A stretch of DNA of 64,000 nucleotides from Colwellia sp. 12G3 (GCF_002836775.1 NZ_PJAQ01000003.1:27868-91867); one strand, 5' to 3'; shown: positions 8,887-19,030, numbered from the stretch's first letter. Made by a program: numbers and translations. The notes: generated by a model not told the origin, from the letters alone.

Positions 8887-9603
8887 TTAGCTCCATGCAT
8901 CAGGAACGAACAAGTAACCTTGACCCCAAATAGTCTTGATTCTAAAAGGGGTATCCGTGCTGTCATGCAATTTTTTACGTAAGCGAGATATACGGACATC
9001 AACACTTCTGTCTAATCCATCATACTCACGACCAATTACCGCTTTATAGATATAATCACGGTTTTGTACTTCTCCCGCTTTACCTGCAAGTAACCATAAC
9101 AAATCAAATTCTTGGCTCGTTAAATCGACATTTTCATCTTGTAAAGTCACTTTACGCGATGCTTTGTTTATATATAAGCCACCACAAGTAATTTCGCCTT
9201 TTTCTTCACTTTGATTAGGTAAATCACCACGGCGTAATAAAGCATTTACTCGTGCTAATAATACGCGGGGTTCAACTGGCTTGATAACATAATCATCAGC
9301 ACCAATTTCTAAACCAAGTACCTGATCAAAATCAGTGCTTTTTGCTGTTAGCATTAATACCGGGCCATTAAATTCTGGACGTAAATCACGACAAACACCG
9401 AAACCATCTTTACCGGGCAACATGACATCTAAAATAATAAGGTCTGGAGAAAAAAGCTTTACGCGCTTTGCTACAGTGTCACCACGAAACTCTTGTTTCA
9501 CATGGAAACCCTCACTCGTTAAGAAGTCAGTGACTAAATCAGACAATTGACGATCATCTTCAACTAATAATATTTTTTTTACGCTTGAGTTACTATCTGC
9601 CAT
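8887..9603 (-). CDS. rstA: RstA-like OmpR-family response regulator
   Basis: This is about 238 residues from the chosen start. It has an N-terminal receiver domain with the acidic pair in LLVEDDRQL, the phospho-acceptor Asp in LIILDVMLPG and Lys in DYVIKPVEP. A C-terminal winged helix (DLTSQEFDLLWLL, DVRISRLRKKL, TIWGQGYLFV) binds DNA. An in-frame ATG at 9633 exists, but AAGGAA at about 9610-9615 is correctly spaced only for the ATG at 9603 (product MADSNSS...), so I take that start. It is the partner of the adjacent RstB-like kinase. The regulon cannot be read from the window. Confidence 0.92.
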   Translation of the reverse strand: MADSNSSVKKILLVEDDRQLSDLVTDFLTSEGFHVKQEFRGDTVAKRVKLFSPDLIILDVMLPGKDGFGVCRDLRPEFNGPVLMLTAKSTDFDQVLGLEIGADDYVIKPVEPRVLLARVNALLRRGDLPNQSEEKGEITCGGLYINKASRKVTLQDENVDLTSQEFDLLWLLAGKAGEVQNRDYIYKAVIGREYDGLDRSVDVRISRLRKKLHDSTDTPFRIKTIWGQGYLFVPDAWS

Positions 9604-9875
9604 TTTCATTTCCTTATTTATTACAGGGTACATATATTGTAATGATACATAACTGTACTAACAGTTTTCTATATTGATTTGCTCATTTAGGGTTAGCTTA
9701 AACAAGTTATTACGGTTAAACAATAGGTTCTACCAGTTGTTACGTTTAAATTACATTTTATAACAGGATGTGAAAAATAAAACTTGCGAGACGATAGATA
9801 AACACGCAAGATCATTACCTTTATTTACCAAGCAATATATGACGATATTGTTCGCTAAACGCCTTTAGGAATTCT

Positions 9876-10682
9876 ATGAAAATCATCTCTTTTAATATTA
9901 ACGGCCTTCGTGCTCGTCTTCACCAATTACAAGCGATAATCGATAAACATCAGCCCGATATTATTGGCTTACAAGAAATCAAAGTTCATGATGAAGTTTT
10001 CCCATTAGAAGCAGTTGAAGCAATGGGTTACCACGTCTATTTTCATGGTCAAAAAGCCCATTATGGTGTAGCCATGTTATGTAAAAAAGAAGCTGATGTG
10101 GTACAAAAAGGTTTCCCAAGTGACGATGATGAAGCGCAAAAACGCATGATTATGGTAACCACTACCAATGAGAAAGGCGAAAAGGTTACCGTCTTAAATG
10201 GCTATTTCCCACAAGGGGAAAACATCAGTCACGAAACTAAATATCCCTATAAACGACAATTTTATAAAGATTTGATGACTTACCTTAACGATAACCACAC
10301 AAATGATGAAAATGTGGTTGTAATGGGCGATATTAATATTTCTCCGCAAGACTTAGATATTGGTATTGGTGACGTAAATAGTAAACGCTGGTTGAAAAGT
10401 GGAAAATGTTCTTTCCAACCTGAAGAAAGAGAATGGTTAACAAAGCTAATGGATTGGGGTTTTGTTGATACCTTCCGTATGCTACATCCTGAAACGACTG
10501 AGCGTTACTCTTGGTTTGATTATCGCTCGCGTGGTTTTGATGATAATCGTGGTCTTCGCATTGATGTTGTACTAGCGACAAAAGACATGGCAGCACAATG
10601 TATTGAAGCCGATATTGATTATGAATTACGCGGTATTGAGAAACCTTCAGACCATGCACCCATTTGGTCAACATTTTCATAA
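9876..10682 (+). CDS. xthA: exodeoxyribonuclease III (AP endonuclease)
   Basis: This 268-residue enzyme matches XthA length and motifs: the N-terminal [10 protein letters not shown], the metal-binding Glu in [19 protein letters not shown], and the terminal SDHAPIW containing the catalytic Asp-His pair. It cuts DNA 5' of abasic sites and removes 3' blocking groups in base-excision repair. AGGA sits 6 bases before the ATG. The next gene, rlmA, starts 12 bases after the stop, so the two are probably co-transcribed. Confidence 0.97.
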   Translation: MKIISFNINGLRARLHQLQAIIDKHQPDIIGLQEIKVHDEVFPLEAVEAMGYHVYFHGQKAHYGVAMLCKKEADVVQKGFPSDDDEAQKRMIMVTTTNEKGEKVTVLNGYFPQGENISHETKYPYKRQFYKDLMTYLNDNHTNDENVVVMGDINISPQDLDIGIGDVNSKRWLKSGKCSFQPEEREWLTKLMDWGFVDTFRMLHPETTERYSWFDYRSRGFDDNRGLRIDVVLATKDMAAQCIEADIDYELRGIEKPSDHAPIWSTFS

Positions 10683-10694
10683 GGTTTATTATTA

Positions 10695-11513
10695 ATGCAC
10701 ACTGAAGAATTAGCTCAATATCGTTGCCCTCTTTGTCAGCAAGCTTTAGTACTGAACGAAAAGAGCTACCGTTGTGAAAATAACCATAGCTTTGACCAAG
10801 CAAAACAAGGCTATGTTAATTTATTACCGGTCCAGTTTAAGCATTCAAAAGAACCCGGCGATAACAAAGCAATGGTACAAGCTAGACGGGCATTTTTAGA
10901 TAAAGGCTATTACCAGCCTTTACTTGACAGCATGTTGACGTTATATCAACAGTATGGCGATAAAAAAGCCGCTGTTTTTGATGCTGGCTGCGGAGAGGGT
11001 TTTTATACACATCAACATAAAACTGAGCACAACAGTGTCTACGGCGTAGATATTGCGAAAGAAACAATTAAGATTGCGGCAAAACGTTATCAAGATTGCT
11101 TTTTTAACGTAGCAACACTGTCGGATTTACCCTTTGCTGATGAACGTTTTGGCTGGCTTTATAGTGTTTATGCACCCATTTTAGAAAATGAATTTACCCG
11201 TATTTTACAAAAAAATGGTTATTTATTAACGGTTACCCCTGCTGATAACCATTTGTTTGAACTTAAATCACTAATATATCGCCAAGCCAATAAACATGAC
11301 ACGGCCAAGCAAGTGATTGAAGACTTAACTTTGGTTGAAGAACAACGTTTAAACTACCCTATGAATTTCTCTGATAGTGACGATGTACTGAATTTATTAG
11401 CAATGACTCCTTTTGCTTTTAAAGCCACAGAGGAATTAATTACTCAATTGAAACAGCAAAAACAATTTAGCTGCCAGGCAGATTTTGTTTTACGTTTATA
11501 TCAAAAGAAATAA
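10695..11513 (+). CDS. rlmA: 23S rRNA (guanine-N1)-methyltransferase RlmA
   Basis: This 272-residue protein opens with the RlmA zinc finger (CPLC at about residues 10-13, then C and H in YRCENNHSF). It continues with FDQAKQGYVNLL and a class I SAM-binding fold (VFDAGCGEGFY at about 96-106). By family it methylates G745 (E. coli numbering) in helix 35 of 23S rRNA. It follows xthA by 12 bases with AAGG upstream, and it is convergent with yfbV. Confidence 0.93.
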   Translation: MHTEELAQYRCPLCQQALVLNEKSYRCENNHSFDQAKQGYVNLLPVQFKHSKEPGDNKAMVQARRAFLDKGYYQPLLDSMLTLYQQYGDKKAAVFDAGCGEGFYTHQHKTEHNSVYGVDIAKETIKIAAKRYQDCFFNVATLSDLPFADERFGWLYSVYAPILENEFTRILQKNGYLLTVTPADNHLFELKSLIYRQANKHDTAKQVIEDLTLVEEQRLNYPMNFSDSDDVLNLLAMTPFAFKATEELITQLKQQKQFSCQADFVLRLYQKK

Positions 11514-11576
11514 GAATAAAAAAGAATGGCTGCACCGACCATTAACTTACGGCAACACTAAAGTAAGTAGCGATAC

Positions 11577-12077
11577 TTATTTTGTTGTCGCATAAGTTAA
11601 TTGCAAGAGTTGCGCAAGATCGATATAACGCGGTTTATAAGTTGCGAGGTTTACGATAGCATTATCATTTTGATGACCCTTGCTATGCTTTCCTTGTTCA
11701 GCGACTTGCTGTTTTACTTTCTCTAAACCATTGCGATACCAAGAAGCCAGAGAGGGTGGTAATAGTTTATCTGCTTTAACACCTGAAAAAACTAATGCCT
11801 GTACTGGCAGACTTAATAAAAACAAACCATAAACAAGCGCCTGAGGCAGTGCATTGATTGCATTACTTACAGAGCCTTGACCAAGAGGATAACCTGAGGC
11901 GACATAAAGCTGCATAATAACAGTAAACATGGCTAACGCTGGAAAATATCGACAAACAAAGCGCGCACTTTGTACGCCTCGATAATCTTCGAAATAGTGG
12001 GTTAACTCAGGCTTGTCTGGCCAAAGAGATAAATATTTTTTGCCCAATTTAATGAGTTGTACAACAGAGATATTCAT
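11577..12077 (-). CDS. yfbV: YfbV, terminus macrodomain insulation protein (UPF0208)
   Basis: This protein is about 166 residues from the chosen ATG at 12077 (product MNISVVQLIKLGKKYLSLWP), which has TAGG a few bases upstream. The longer open frame from 12116 adds 13 residues unlike the family. The UPF0208 signature is present (KPELTHYFEDYRGVQSARFV), as are two membrane helices at about 45-65 and 80-105. In E. coli, YfbV limits the spread of the Ter macrodomain. Its place next to ackA-pta, divergently transcribed, is the same as in enteric bacteria and Vibrio, which supports the call. Confidence 0.9.
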   Translation of the reverse strand: MNISVVQLIKLGKKYLSLWPDKPELTHYFEDYRGVQSARFVCRYFPALAMFTVIMQLYVASGYPLGQGSVSNAINALPQALVYGLFLLSLPVQALVFSGVKADKLLPPSLASWYRNGLEKVKQQVAEQGKHSKGHQNDNAIVNLATYKPRYIDLAQLLQLTYATTK

Positions 12078-12348
12078 AAACCTACTATAGCAGGTGGTCC
12101 CAATACTCGCTACCATTCAAAATCTTCAAGTACTCTGCAAAATGTATCTTAATTTGTAATGGATCGCTACAAACACCTTCCTATTACGAATAGAAATCAT
12201 TAAAAATACAATTAAACAGTCTTTTATTGTATTGCATCAATATATACTCAACAGTCAAGCGCTATAATGAACCCGGTATTATTTTGCACATGATTAATTT
12301 TGCAACTAATTATTCGATATCTTTTCACTTTTTTAAAAGACAACAGAC

Positions 12349-13587
12349 ATGACTCAACAAAAAGCGCAGCGTAAAGACTCTATTAATACTAATGCAATTT
12401 TAGTGATCAATTGTGGTAGCTCTTCCGTTAAATTTTCTTTAATAAAGCCAGCAAGTGGTGAAACACTTTTATCAGGCTTAGCGGAATGTTTACTGAGCAC
12501 TGATGCAAAAGTAACGATCAAACAACAAGGTGATAAAAAGACTTATAAGTTACCTGACCCTTTTGACCATCAAGCAGCACTCTCTGTATTGGTAGTACAA
12601 TTGCAACAGCTAAATTTAGTCAAAGATATAAGCGCAATCGGTCATAGAGTTGTTCACGGGGGCGAGAAATATTCGCAACCCACATTAATCACTACCGAAG
12701 TAGAACAAGCAATTAGCCAATTGGCAAAACTAGCACCATTACATAATCCGGCAAATCTCATCGGCATAAAAGCGTGCCAAGCAGCTTTTGACTGTTTACC
12801 CCAAGTGGCTGTTTTTGATACGGCGTTTCATCAAAGCATGCCCGAAAAAGCCTACATGTATGGTCTGCCCTACTCTTTGTATAAAGAACATGGAATAAGA
12901 CGTTACGGCTTTCACGGAACCAGTCATTACTTTGTTGCTAATCAAGCCGCTAAACAATTAAATAAGCCATTGGCACAATGTAATTTAATTAGTGCACACT
13001 TAGGTAATGGTTGTAGTGTTACTGTTATTAAAAATGGCGAAAGTGTTGACACTAGTATGGGTATGACACCTGGCGAAGGCCTGATAATGGGTACTCGGTG
13101 TGGCGATCTCGATACCGGTATTATCTTTCATCTAGTCGATAATTTAGGTTATTCAATTAGCGATGTTGATAAATTAGTCAATAAAGAAAGTGGCTTAGTC
13201 GGTATTTCTGACTTGAGCAACGACTGCCGTACCTTAGAAAATGCCATGCTAGAAGATAACCATGTGCAAGCAACCTTAGCACTGACGGTTTTTTGTTACC
13301 GCATTGCAAAAAGCATTGCTTCATATAGCGCCAGCTTAACGCAATTAGACGGCCTTGTATTTACTGGTGGCATTGGTGAAAACTCAAGTTGGGTGCGTAC
13401 AGAAATAGTTAAACAATTAGGCCTATTGAATTTTTCACTCGATGAAGAAAAAAATCAAGCTACTCGCTTTGGTGCCTCGGGGAATATTGCCACTAAAAAT
13501 TCAAGAGCGTGTTGGGTTATTGCCACAAATGAAGAGTTTGTCATTGCTGAACAATCAGCCCAGTTATTAACAAATTTAGCTAAGTAA
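12349..13587 (+). CDS. ackA: acetate kinase
   Basis: This 412-residue enzyme interconverts acetate plus ATP with acetyl phosphate plus ADP. Acetokinase signatures are visible: NCGSSSVKFSL near the N-terminus, GHRVVHGGE, RYGFHGTSH, MGTRCGDLDTG and FTGGIGENS. It is followed 34 bases later by pta, forming the acetate overflow/assimilation operon. The first 15 residues, rich in Lys and Gln, extend beyond the usual start at the NCGSS strand, so a later start cannot be fully excluded, though no other ATG lies nearby. Confidence 0.97.
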   Translation: MTQQKAQRKDSINTNAILVINCGSSSVKFSLIKPASGETLLSGLAECLLSTDAKVTIKQQGDKKTYKLPDPFDHQAALSVLVVQLQQLNLVKDISAIGHRVVHGGEKYSQPTLITTEVEQAISQLAKLAPLHNPANLIGIKACQAAFDCLPQVAVFDTAFHQSMPEKAYMYGLPYSLYKEHGIRRYGFHGTSHYFVANQAAKQLNKPLAQCNLISAHLGNGCSVTVIKNGESVDTSMGMTPGEGLIMGTRCGDLDTGIIFHLVDNLGYSISDVDKLVNKESGLVGISDLSNDCRTLENAMLEDNHVQATLALTVFCYRIAKSIASYSASLTQLDGLVFTGGIGENSSWVRTEIVKQLGLLNFSLDEEKNQATRFGASGNIATKNSRACWVIATNEEFVIAEQSAQLLTNLAK

Positions 13588-13621
13588 ACGCTTCAAATAA
13601 AGAATAAATAGGATTTAATTT

Positions 13622-15742
13622 ATGCCACATAGAATTATGCTAATCCCTGTTGGCTCAGGCGTAGGCTTAACCAGCGTATCGTTAGGTTTATTACATGCTT
13701 GTCAACAAAAGGGGATTAAAGTAGGACACTTCAAACCCATTAGTCAACCTTCACGTAACAGTTTAGCTAAAAAAAACAAAACCATTGATGCCATTAGTTT
13801 ATCTCAAAATAGTACTAGCGTATCGCTTAGTTATGTTGAAGGAAAAATGGGCGATGGTCTTCACGATGTTGTTTTAGAAGAAATTGTAGCCAATTTTAAT
13901 GCCTTTAAAAAAGATCACGACGTTATTATTATTGAAGGTTTAGTGCCTACACCAAGACAACCGTATGCGGGTCGTATTAATCGAGATGTTGCTCAAGCAC
14001 TTGGGGCAAATATTGTATTAGTAGCGAGCCCTGGTAATGATAGCGCGGAAGAATTTGAAGACCGACTTGAAGTTAGCGCAGAAACCTATGGCGGTATAAA
14101 GAACAAGCACCTCATTGGCTGTGTGATCAACAAGCTCAATTGCCCAGATCAAGAAGAATACGGTTTATTGCCAAAAGAAGAAGAAATAGAACGTGATTTT
14201 AATTTAAATCATTGGTTAGATTTATCCATTTTTAAAGGTAGGCATTTTGACTTACTCGGCACAGTTATGTGGGAGATAGATCTCATCGCTCCACGTGTTT
14301 GTGACATTAGTAACTACCTTGAAGCTAAAGTACTTAACGCTGGAGATATGGCGCATCGTCGTTTTCGAAGTGTTGCATTTTGCGCCAGAACCGTATCAAA
14401 CTTGGTGAGCTACTTAGTACCGGGACGTCTTATTGTTACCCCTGGCGATAGAACCGACATTATCATTGCCACCTGTTTATCTGCGCTAAATGGCACAAAA
14501 TTAGGCGGCTTGATTTTAACAAATGGCTTTGAACCTTCTGAACAGGTTTGGGAATTATGCCAGCAAGCACTTGATGCTGGTTTACCTGTTCTGTCGGTAC
14601 CCTGGGATACTTGGCAAACATCACGTCATATCATGGGTTTTAATCCCGAAATCCCTAAAGACGATATCCAGCGCCAAGATAAAGTAAAACAACATGTTGC
14701 CGATAATTTAAGTAGCGACTGGCTCGAAAGCCTAACCTCTAAAAACAATAGTTATAACCTATTATCGCCACCTGCTTTTAGACATAAATTAACAGAGCTT
14801 GCTCGCCAAGCAAATAAGCTAATCGTTTTGCCTGAAGGTACGGATATACGCACGATTAAAGCAGCCGCAATTTGCTGTGAGCGTAATATCGCTCGCTGTC
14901 AATTGATTGGTAACAAAGAAGAAATACTACAAATCGCCGAACATCAAGGTATTCATCTACCTGATAATTTGTTAATAACAGACCCCGAGTCTATTAGAGA
15001 TAATTACGTAGGACCTATGGTCGAACTACGAAAAAATAAGGGCTTAACAGATGTGATTGCACTAGAGAACCTCAAAGATAATGTAGTGTTAGCCACAATG
15101 ATGTTACAACTCGGTCAAGTTGATGGTCTTGTTTCTGGTGCAGTAAATACTACAGCGAACACCATAAGACCCGCTTTACAATTAATCAAAACAGCTCCTG
15201 ATAGCTCTTTAGTGTCATCAGTATTCTTTATGCTGCTACCTGATCAAGTACTTGTTTATGGCGATTGTGCTATTAATCCTGAGCCTACCGCAGAGCAATT
15301 AGCTGATATCGCCATTCAATCTGCTGACTCTGCAAAAGCGTTTGATATTGAGCCAAGAGTTGCCATGATTAGTTACAGTACCGGTAGTTCTGGTCAGGGT
15401 GCTGATGTAGAGAAAGTAACTAAAGCAACGGCAATAGCCAAAGCTAAGCGACCTGATCTCATTATTGATGGACCACTTCAATATGATGCCGCCATTATGG
15501 AGAACGTTGCCAAGAAAAAAGCGCCAAACAGCCCTGTGGCGGGTAAAGCGACAGTGTTTATCTTCCCTGACTTAAATACAGGTAACACTACTTATAAAGC
15601 AGTACAACGTTCAGCTGACTTAGTCAGTATAGGCCCGATGTTACAAGGGATGAATAAACCCGTTAATGATCTATCTCGAGGCGCATTAGTCGATGATATT
15701 GTTTATACCATTGCGCTAACGGCAATACAGGCGACAATGTAA
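13622..15742 (+). CDS. pta: phosphate acetyltransferase, long form
   Basis: This 706-residue enzyme converts acetyl-CoA plus phosphate into acetyl phosphate plus CoA. It is the long Pta type: an N-terminal P-loop-like domain (about residues 1-200, IPVGSGVGLTSVSLG), a DRTGG domain (about 215-330, GDRTDII), and the C-terminal catalytic domain (about 380-703, SYSTGSSGQGADVEKV and DGPLQYDAAI). The first Walker-like loop reads GSGVGLTSV, without the usual Lys, so nucleotide binding there is doubtful. AGGA precedes the ATG. The second gene of the ackA-pta operon. Confidence 0.97.
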   Translation: MPHRIMLIPVGSGVGLTSVSLGLLHACQQKGIKVGHFKPISQPSRNSLAKKNKTIDAISLSQNSTSVSLSYVEGKMGDGLHDVVLEEIVANFNAFKKDHDVIIIEGLVPTPRQPYAGRINRDVAQALGANIVLVASPGNDSAEEFEDRLEVSAETYGGIKNKHLIGCVINKLNCPDQEEYGLLPKEEEIERDFNLNHWLDLSIFKGRHFDLLGTVMWEIDLIAPRVCDISNYLEAKVLNAGDMAHRRFRSVAFCARTVSNLVSYLVPGRLIVTPGDRTDIIIATCLSALNGTKLGGLILTNGFEPSEQVWELCQQALDAGLPVLSVPWDTWQTSRHIMGFNPEIPKDDIQRQDKVKQHVADNLSSDWLESLTSKNNSYNLLSPPAFRHKLTELARQANKLIVLPEGTDIRTIKAAAICCERNIARCQLIGNKEEILQIAEHQGIHLPDNLLITDPESIRDNYVGPMVELRKNKGLTDVIALENLKDNVVLATMMLQLGQVDGLVSGAVNTTANTIRPALQLIKTAPDSSLVSSVFFMLLPDQVLVYGDCAINPEPTAEQLADIAIQSADSAKAFDIEPRVAMISYSTGSSGQGADVEKVTKATAIAKAKRPDLIIDGPLQYDAAIMENVAKKKAPNSPVAGKATVFIFPDLNTGNTTYKAVQRSADLVSIGPMLQGMNKPVNDLSRGALVDDIVYTIALTAIQATM

Positions 15743-15808
15743 CATCGCATGCGGTTGTAGCTTGCTATACCGTGTTTTTTTATTAAACAGAAAATTAAAT
15801 AACAAGAC

Positions 15809-15837
15809 GGTTAAACTTATTTTTAAGCAGTTTAACC
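15809..15837 (+). terminator. possible pta terminator hairpin
   Basis: GGTTAAACT and AGTTTAACC form a 9-bp stem with an 11-base loop about 70 bases after the pta stop. The downstream tract is T-rich but broken (ATCTTAAAACTTTATTTTT), so its efficiency as a terminator is doubtful. Confidence 0.4.
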
Positions 15838-15999
15838 ATCTTAAAACTTTATTTTTACAGAGATAACAACTCAACAGTGTCTTTTGATAACTTATCCTAT
15901 CCAATAACATTTCAAGCCTAGCTAGACAAAAAACGTACTATGATTATTTTCTATATATTTCAGCATCATACACAGTTAACAACGTATTACTCACAATTC

Positions 16000-16021
16000 T
16001 ATCCACAGGTTTTGTGGATAT
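16000..16021. promoter_or_regulatory. facing pair of DnaA-box-like sites
   Basis: TATCCACA at 16000-16007 and TGTGGATA at 16013-16020 form an inverted repeat around GGTTT. Each arm with its flanking base differs from the DnaA consensus TTATCCACA at one position. It could be a minor DnaA site or chance in AT-rich DNA. Confidence 0.3.
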
Positions 16022-16261
16022 AAAATCTCAAGAAAACTATCACTTTTTACGATAAATCACCTAGTAAAACCTTCGTAAACAACAACTTTAGATAACTTCC
16101 CTCTAGATCTATGTATTTCAATGCACTAGCATTGAACGAGCTGATGCTAATCTCTATAAATTAAACATCAAAGCAAATATCTAGTGCTATAATTAAGTTA
16201 ATATATAAATACCAACTGGGCTCATTTATTGACCTATTTGGTCCAACCTTTAAGGACATTA

Positions 16262-16642
16262 ATGTCACAGTTAACACTCAGACTTATTAACGAACATTTT
16301 GCCATCCACAGTTTATCCGAGAGTGCGACTATTCCGAGTGAAGTATTTAGCGCGAGTATTTTTTTTATTGCAAAAACCTTCGACGAGATCTCGATTGTTT
16401 TACCGCAAAGCATTACGATTGCCAGTGATGAAGTCGAGCTAAATTGGCAAGCTTTAGAAGTAGTTGGTCCGCTAGCTTTTACCATGACGGGTATTTTGTC
16501 GAATATCTCTACAGTGTTGGCAAATGAAAAAATTAGTATATTCGCTATTTCTACCTTTGACACCGATTACATTCTAGTGAAAGAAGAATGTATGAATACA
16601 GCGATTGAAGCACTACGCGCTAACCAATATCTGGTAATATAG
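16262..16642 (+). CDS. ACT-domain-like protein
   Basis: This 126-residue soluble protein has a C-terminal half that matches an ACT-type regulatory fold. PLAFTMTGILSNISTVLANEKISIFAIST followed by YILVKEE is the usual ligand-sensing strand-helix pattern. No enzyme domain is attached. The ligand (often an amino acid) is unknown. The start at 16262 is preferred over the upstream frame opening at 16229, because AAGGA at 16252-16256 sits 5 bases before it. The yffB gene follows 47 bases later, and the two may share a transcript. Confidence 0.8.
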   Translation: MSQLTLRLINEHFAIHSLSESATIPSEVFSASIFFIAKTFDEISIVLPQSITIASDEVELNWQALEVVGPLAFTMTGILSNISTVLANEKISIFAISTFDTDYILVKEECMNTAIEALRANQYLVI

Positions 16643-16689
16643 TGGCAAAATTAAATTCAAATAAGCAATAACATTCATACAGGATTACT

Positions 16690-17040
16690 ATGATCACCCT
16701 ATACGGCATAAAAAATTGCGATACCGTGAAAAAAGCGACTAAGTGGCTTGAAGAAAACAACGTAGCACACCAACTTTATGACTTTAAAAAACAACCGTTA
16801 ACAACCGAGTTATTAACGCAGTTTGTTAGCCAAAGTGATTGGTCATTATTGTTAAACAAGCGCAGTACAACTTTTCGTAACCTACCTGACGAGATAAAAA
16901 ACAACTTAACCGATGAAGTCATGTTTAACGCTGTACTTGAGCAACCGACGCTACTTAAAAGACCCCTACTACCACTAAATGGTGAACTCAATCTCGGTTT
17001 TAAACCAGACCAATACCAAACTATTTTTGCACAAAAATAA
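16690..17040 (+). CDS. yffB: ArsC/Spx-family thiol reductase-like protein YffB
   Basis: This 116-residue protein has the ArsC/Spx thioredoxin-like fold (MITLYGIKNCDTVKKATKWL). A single N-terminal Cys10 lies where ArsC has its catalytic Cys. The C-terminal part carries LLKRPLLPLNG, like the Arg-Pro loop of the family. YffB-type proteins are encoded directly before dapE in many gammaproteobacteria, as here (42 bases to the preferred dapE start). Substrate and role are uncertain. It is a different paralogue from the ArsC at 26.9 kb. AGGA precedes the ATG. Confidence 0.9.
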   Translation: MITLYGIKNCDTVKKATKWLEENNVAHQLYDFKKQPLTTELLTQFVSQSDWSLLLNKRSTTFRNLPDEIKNNLTDEVMFNAVLEQPTLLKRPLLPLNGELNLGFKPDQYQTIFAQK

Positions 17041-17081
17041 TTAAAATCTACATCATTAAAAATTAAGTGAAGGTAATGCTT

Positions 17082-18281
17082 GTGAGTCAAATCGTACAAA
17101 AAAATCAAAGCGACGTTATTGAGCTAGCAATAGAATTAATGTCTAGAGCTTCAGTTACTCCTGAAGATGCTGGTTGTCAAAAACTGATGGCACAGCGGTT
17201 AGCAAAGCTCGGTTTTACCAATGAAAGCATGATTTTTGCTGATACCACCAACCTTTGGTCTCGCCGTGACAGCACTAATACAAAGAAAGAAGATGACGTA
17301 GTCTTTTGTTTTGCTGGTCACACCGATGTGGTTCCTGCAGGTAATCTTGAACTATGGAATACGCCACCATTTGAGCCAACAATTATTGACGGCATGTTAT
17401 ATGGCCGTGGCGCGTCCGACATGAAGGGTAGTTTAGCGGCAATGATAGTGGCAACAGAGCGTTTTGTTCAAGACCACCCAGATCATCAAGGTTCTATCAC
17501 TTATTTAATAACAAGTGATGAAGAAGGACCATTTATCAATGGCACCACTAAAGTTATTGATACATTAGAAGCTCGTAATGAAAAAATCACTTATTGTATT
17601 GTTGGTGAACCCTCAAGTACCCACGCTGTCGGCGATATCGTAAAAAATGGTCGACGAGGCTCTATTTCGGCTGAAGTAGATATAAAAGGTAAACAAGGCC
17701 ATGTTGCCTATCCAGAGCATGTGAGAAACCCAATTCACTTAGCGATGCCAGCATTAACCGAATTAAGTGAAGTACAATGGGATCAAGGTAATGATTATTT
17801 TCCCGCGACCAGCTTTCAGATTTCTAATATTAGTGCCGGTACTGGTGCTACAAATGTTGTACCTGGCCATATCAACGCCTTATTTAATTTACGTTATAGC
17901 ACCGAATTAACGGATCAAATTATTGTTGAACAAGTAGAATCTATCCTTGATAAACATCAACTAGAGTATGATATAAAATGGACTTTTAATGGTAAGCCAT
18001 TTATTACAGAGCATGTTGACTCAGAGCACGGATTTTTAAGCGCCGTTAGCCAAGCAATACTATCGGTGACCGGTAAGGAAACGCAACTATCAACTTCAGG
18101 CGGTACATCAGACGGTCGATTCATCGCGCCGACAGGAGCACAAGTCATTGAGCTTGGACCATGTAACGCAACTATTCATCAGGTCAATGAATCAGTTTCT
18201 TGTGATGATTTAATAAAGCTCGTTGATATTTACTATCATTGTTTGGTTAATGTTTTATGCACGCATAAAACGAGTAGTTAG
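17082..18281 (+). CDS. dapE: succinyl-diaminopimelate desuccinylase
   Basis: This M20-family zinc enzyme hydrolyses N-succinyl-LL-diaminopimelate in lysine and peptidoglycan precursor synthesis. Motifs: [11 protein letters not shown] (zinc His and general-base Asp), [10 protein letters not shown] (bridging Asp), TSDEEGP (Glu-Glu), and the C-terminal [11 protein letters not shown] and [12 protein letters not shown] with the last zinc His. The frame opens at a GTG at 17067, but AAGG at 17070-17073 is correctly spaced for the GTG at 17082 (MSQIVQKNQ), giving 399 residues. An ATG at 17076 is too close to that site. yffB-dapE is a conserved pair. Confidence 0.95.
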   Translation: MSQIVQKNQSDVIELAIELMSRASVTPEDAGCQKLMAQRLAKLGFTNESMIFADTTNLWSRRDSTNTKKEDDVVFCFAGHTDVVPAGNLELWNTPPFEPTIIDGMLYGRGASDMKGSLAAMIVATERFVQDHPDHQGSITYLITSDEEGPFINGTTKVIDTLEARNEKITYCIVGEPSSTHAVGDIVKNGRRGSISAEVDIKGKQGHVAYPEHVRNPIHLAMPALTELSEVQWDQGNDYFPATSFQISNISAGTGATNVVPGHINALFNLRYSTELTDQIIVEQVESILDKHQLEYDIKWTFNGKPFITEHVDSEHGFLSAVSQAILSVTGKETQLSTSGGTSDGRFIAPTGAQVIELGPCNATIHQVNESVSCDDLIKLVDIYYHCLVNVLCTHKTSS

Positions 18282-18325
18282 TTTTTCTTTTAGTTATTTA
18301 ATTAGTCATAAGGTTTCATTTAGCA

Positions 18326-19030
18326 ATGCAAACTATCAGTCCAGCTCAATTACTGGGTCAAACCGAAGCTCACTTGCACTATGTCAGTGAACGAGTTGCC
18401 ATTCATCAAGGTATGAAAGACGCCTTTGAACTTATGGTAAGCGCAGCTAAAGACGATGCTATAGAACTAAAAATTGCCAGTGGTTTTCGATCATTTGATC
18501 GACAACTTATGTTATGGAATAACAAGTTTTCGGGGAAAACATCGATTAAGAATAGTGCTGGCGACCTTGTATCTTCAAAACACTTATCTCCACTTGAATT
18601 AGTACACAGTATTTTACTTTATTCCGCCCTGCCAGGCGCAAGCCGTCACCATTGGGGTTGTGACATTGATATTTACGCGCCCAATTTATTAGCTAAAGAT
18701 TATCAGCTACAACTTGAACCATTTGAATACAGTGAACAAGGGCCTTTAGCGAAATTATCCGCTTGGCTTGTTAAACACGCGCACCAGTTCGGTTTTTATT
18801 TCCCTTATGCACGTTTTCAAGGCGGCGTTGCCAAAGAGCCATGGCATTTATCTTACTGGCCGTTAGCTCAACAATACCAACAAGCTTTTGATGTTGAATT
18901 GTTAACACAAACACTAAATAAAAGCGCCATATTAGGTAAGCAAGCCATTATTGAAAATATAGATGACATTGCAAAGCGCTATATTAACAATGTTTGTAAT
19001 GCACCAACAAATGTTATACTGCCTAAATAA
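18326..19030 (+). CDS. M15 family metallopeptidase (VanY-like D-Ala-D-Ala carboxypeptidase)
   Basis: This 234-residue protein has the M15B signature. SGFRSFDRQ is followed by the zinc motif SRHHWGCDIDI (about residues 109-119) and the terminal zinc His in EPWHLSYWP. Enzymes of this type trim D-amino-acid peptide stems of peptidoglycan. No signal peptide or membrane helix is evident at the N-terminus, so export is unclear. The protein could act inside the cell on recycled muropeptides, which is inference. It lies 44 bases behind dapE on the same strand. Confidence 0.88.
   Translation: MQTISPAQLLGQTEAHLHYVSERVAIHQGMKDAFELMVSAAKDDAIELKIASGFRSFDRQLMLWNNKFSGKTSIKNSAGDLVSSKHLSPLELVHSILLYSALPGASRHHWGCDIDIYAPNLLAKDYQLQLEPFEYSEQGPLAKLSAWLVKHAHQFGFYFPYARFQGGVAKEPWHLSYWPLAQQYQQAFDVELLTQTLNKSAILGKQAIIENIDDIAKRYINNVCNAPTNVILPK

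Larger units (their letters stand above)
15743..16261. other. 519-bp AT-rich intergenic region
   Basis: No credible gene is seen. It holds a 9-bp inverted repeat just after pta (15809-15837) and a pair of facing DnaA-box-like 9-mers (16000-16020). The promoter of the downstream ACT-domain gene is presumably here, but I cannot pick it with confidence. Confidence 0.6.

Noticed and set aside
10333..10803. 156-codon minus-strand frame opposite xthA and rlmA
   Set aside because: It runs across the end of one clear gene and the start of the next on the other strand, has no family look and no ribosome binding site.
12232..12268. Standard promoter for ackA
   Set aside because: TATAAT at 12263-12268 is good, but the nearest TTGCAT is 25 bp away and no -35 at proper spacing is visible.
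15743..16261. Replication origin
   Set aside because: Only two imperfect DnaA boxes and no dnaA, dnaN, gidA or AT-rich 13-mer array nearby.
16234..16563. 109-codon minus-strand frame over the ACT-domain gene
   Set aside because: It has no upstream ribosome site, and the plus-strand frame has a good one and an ACT-like pattern.
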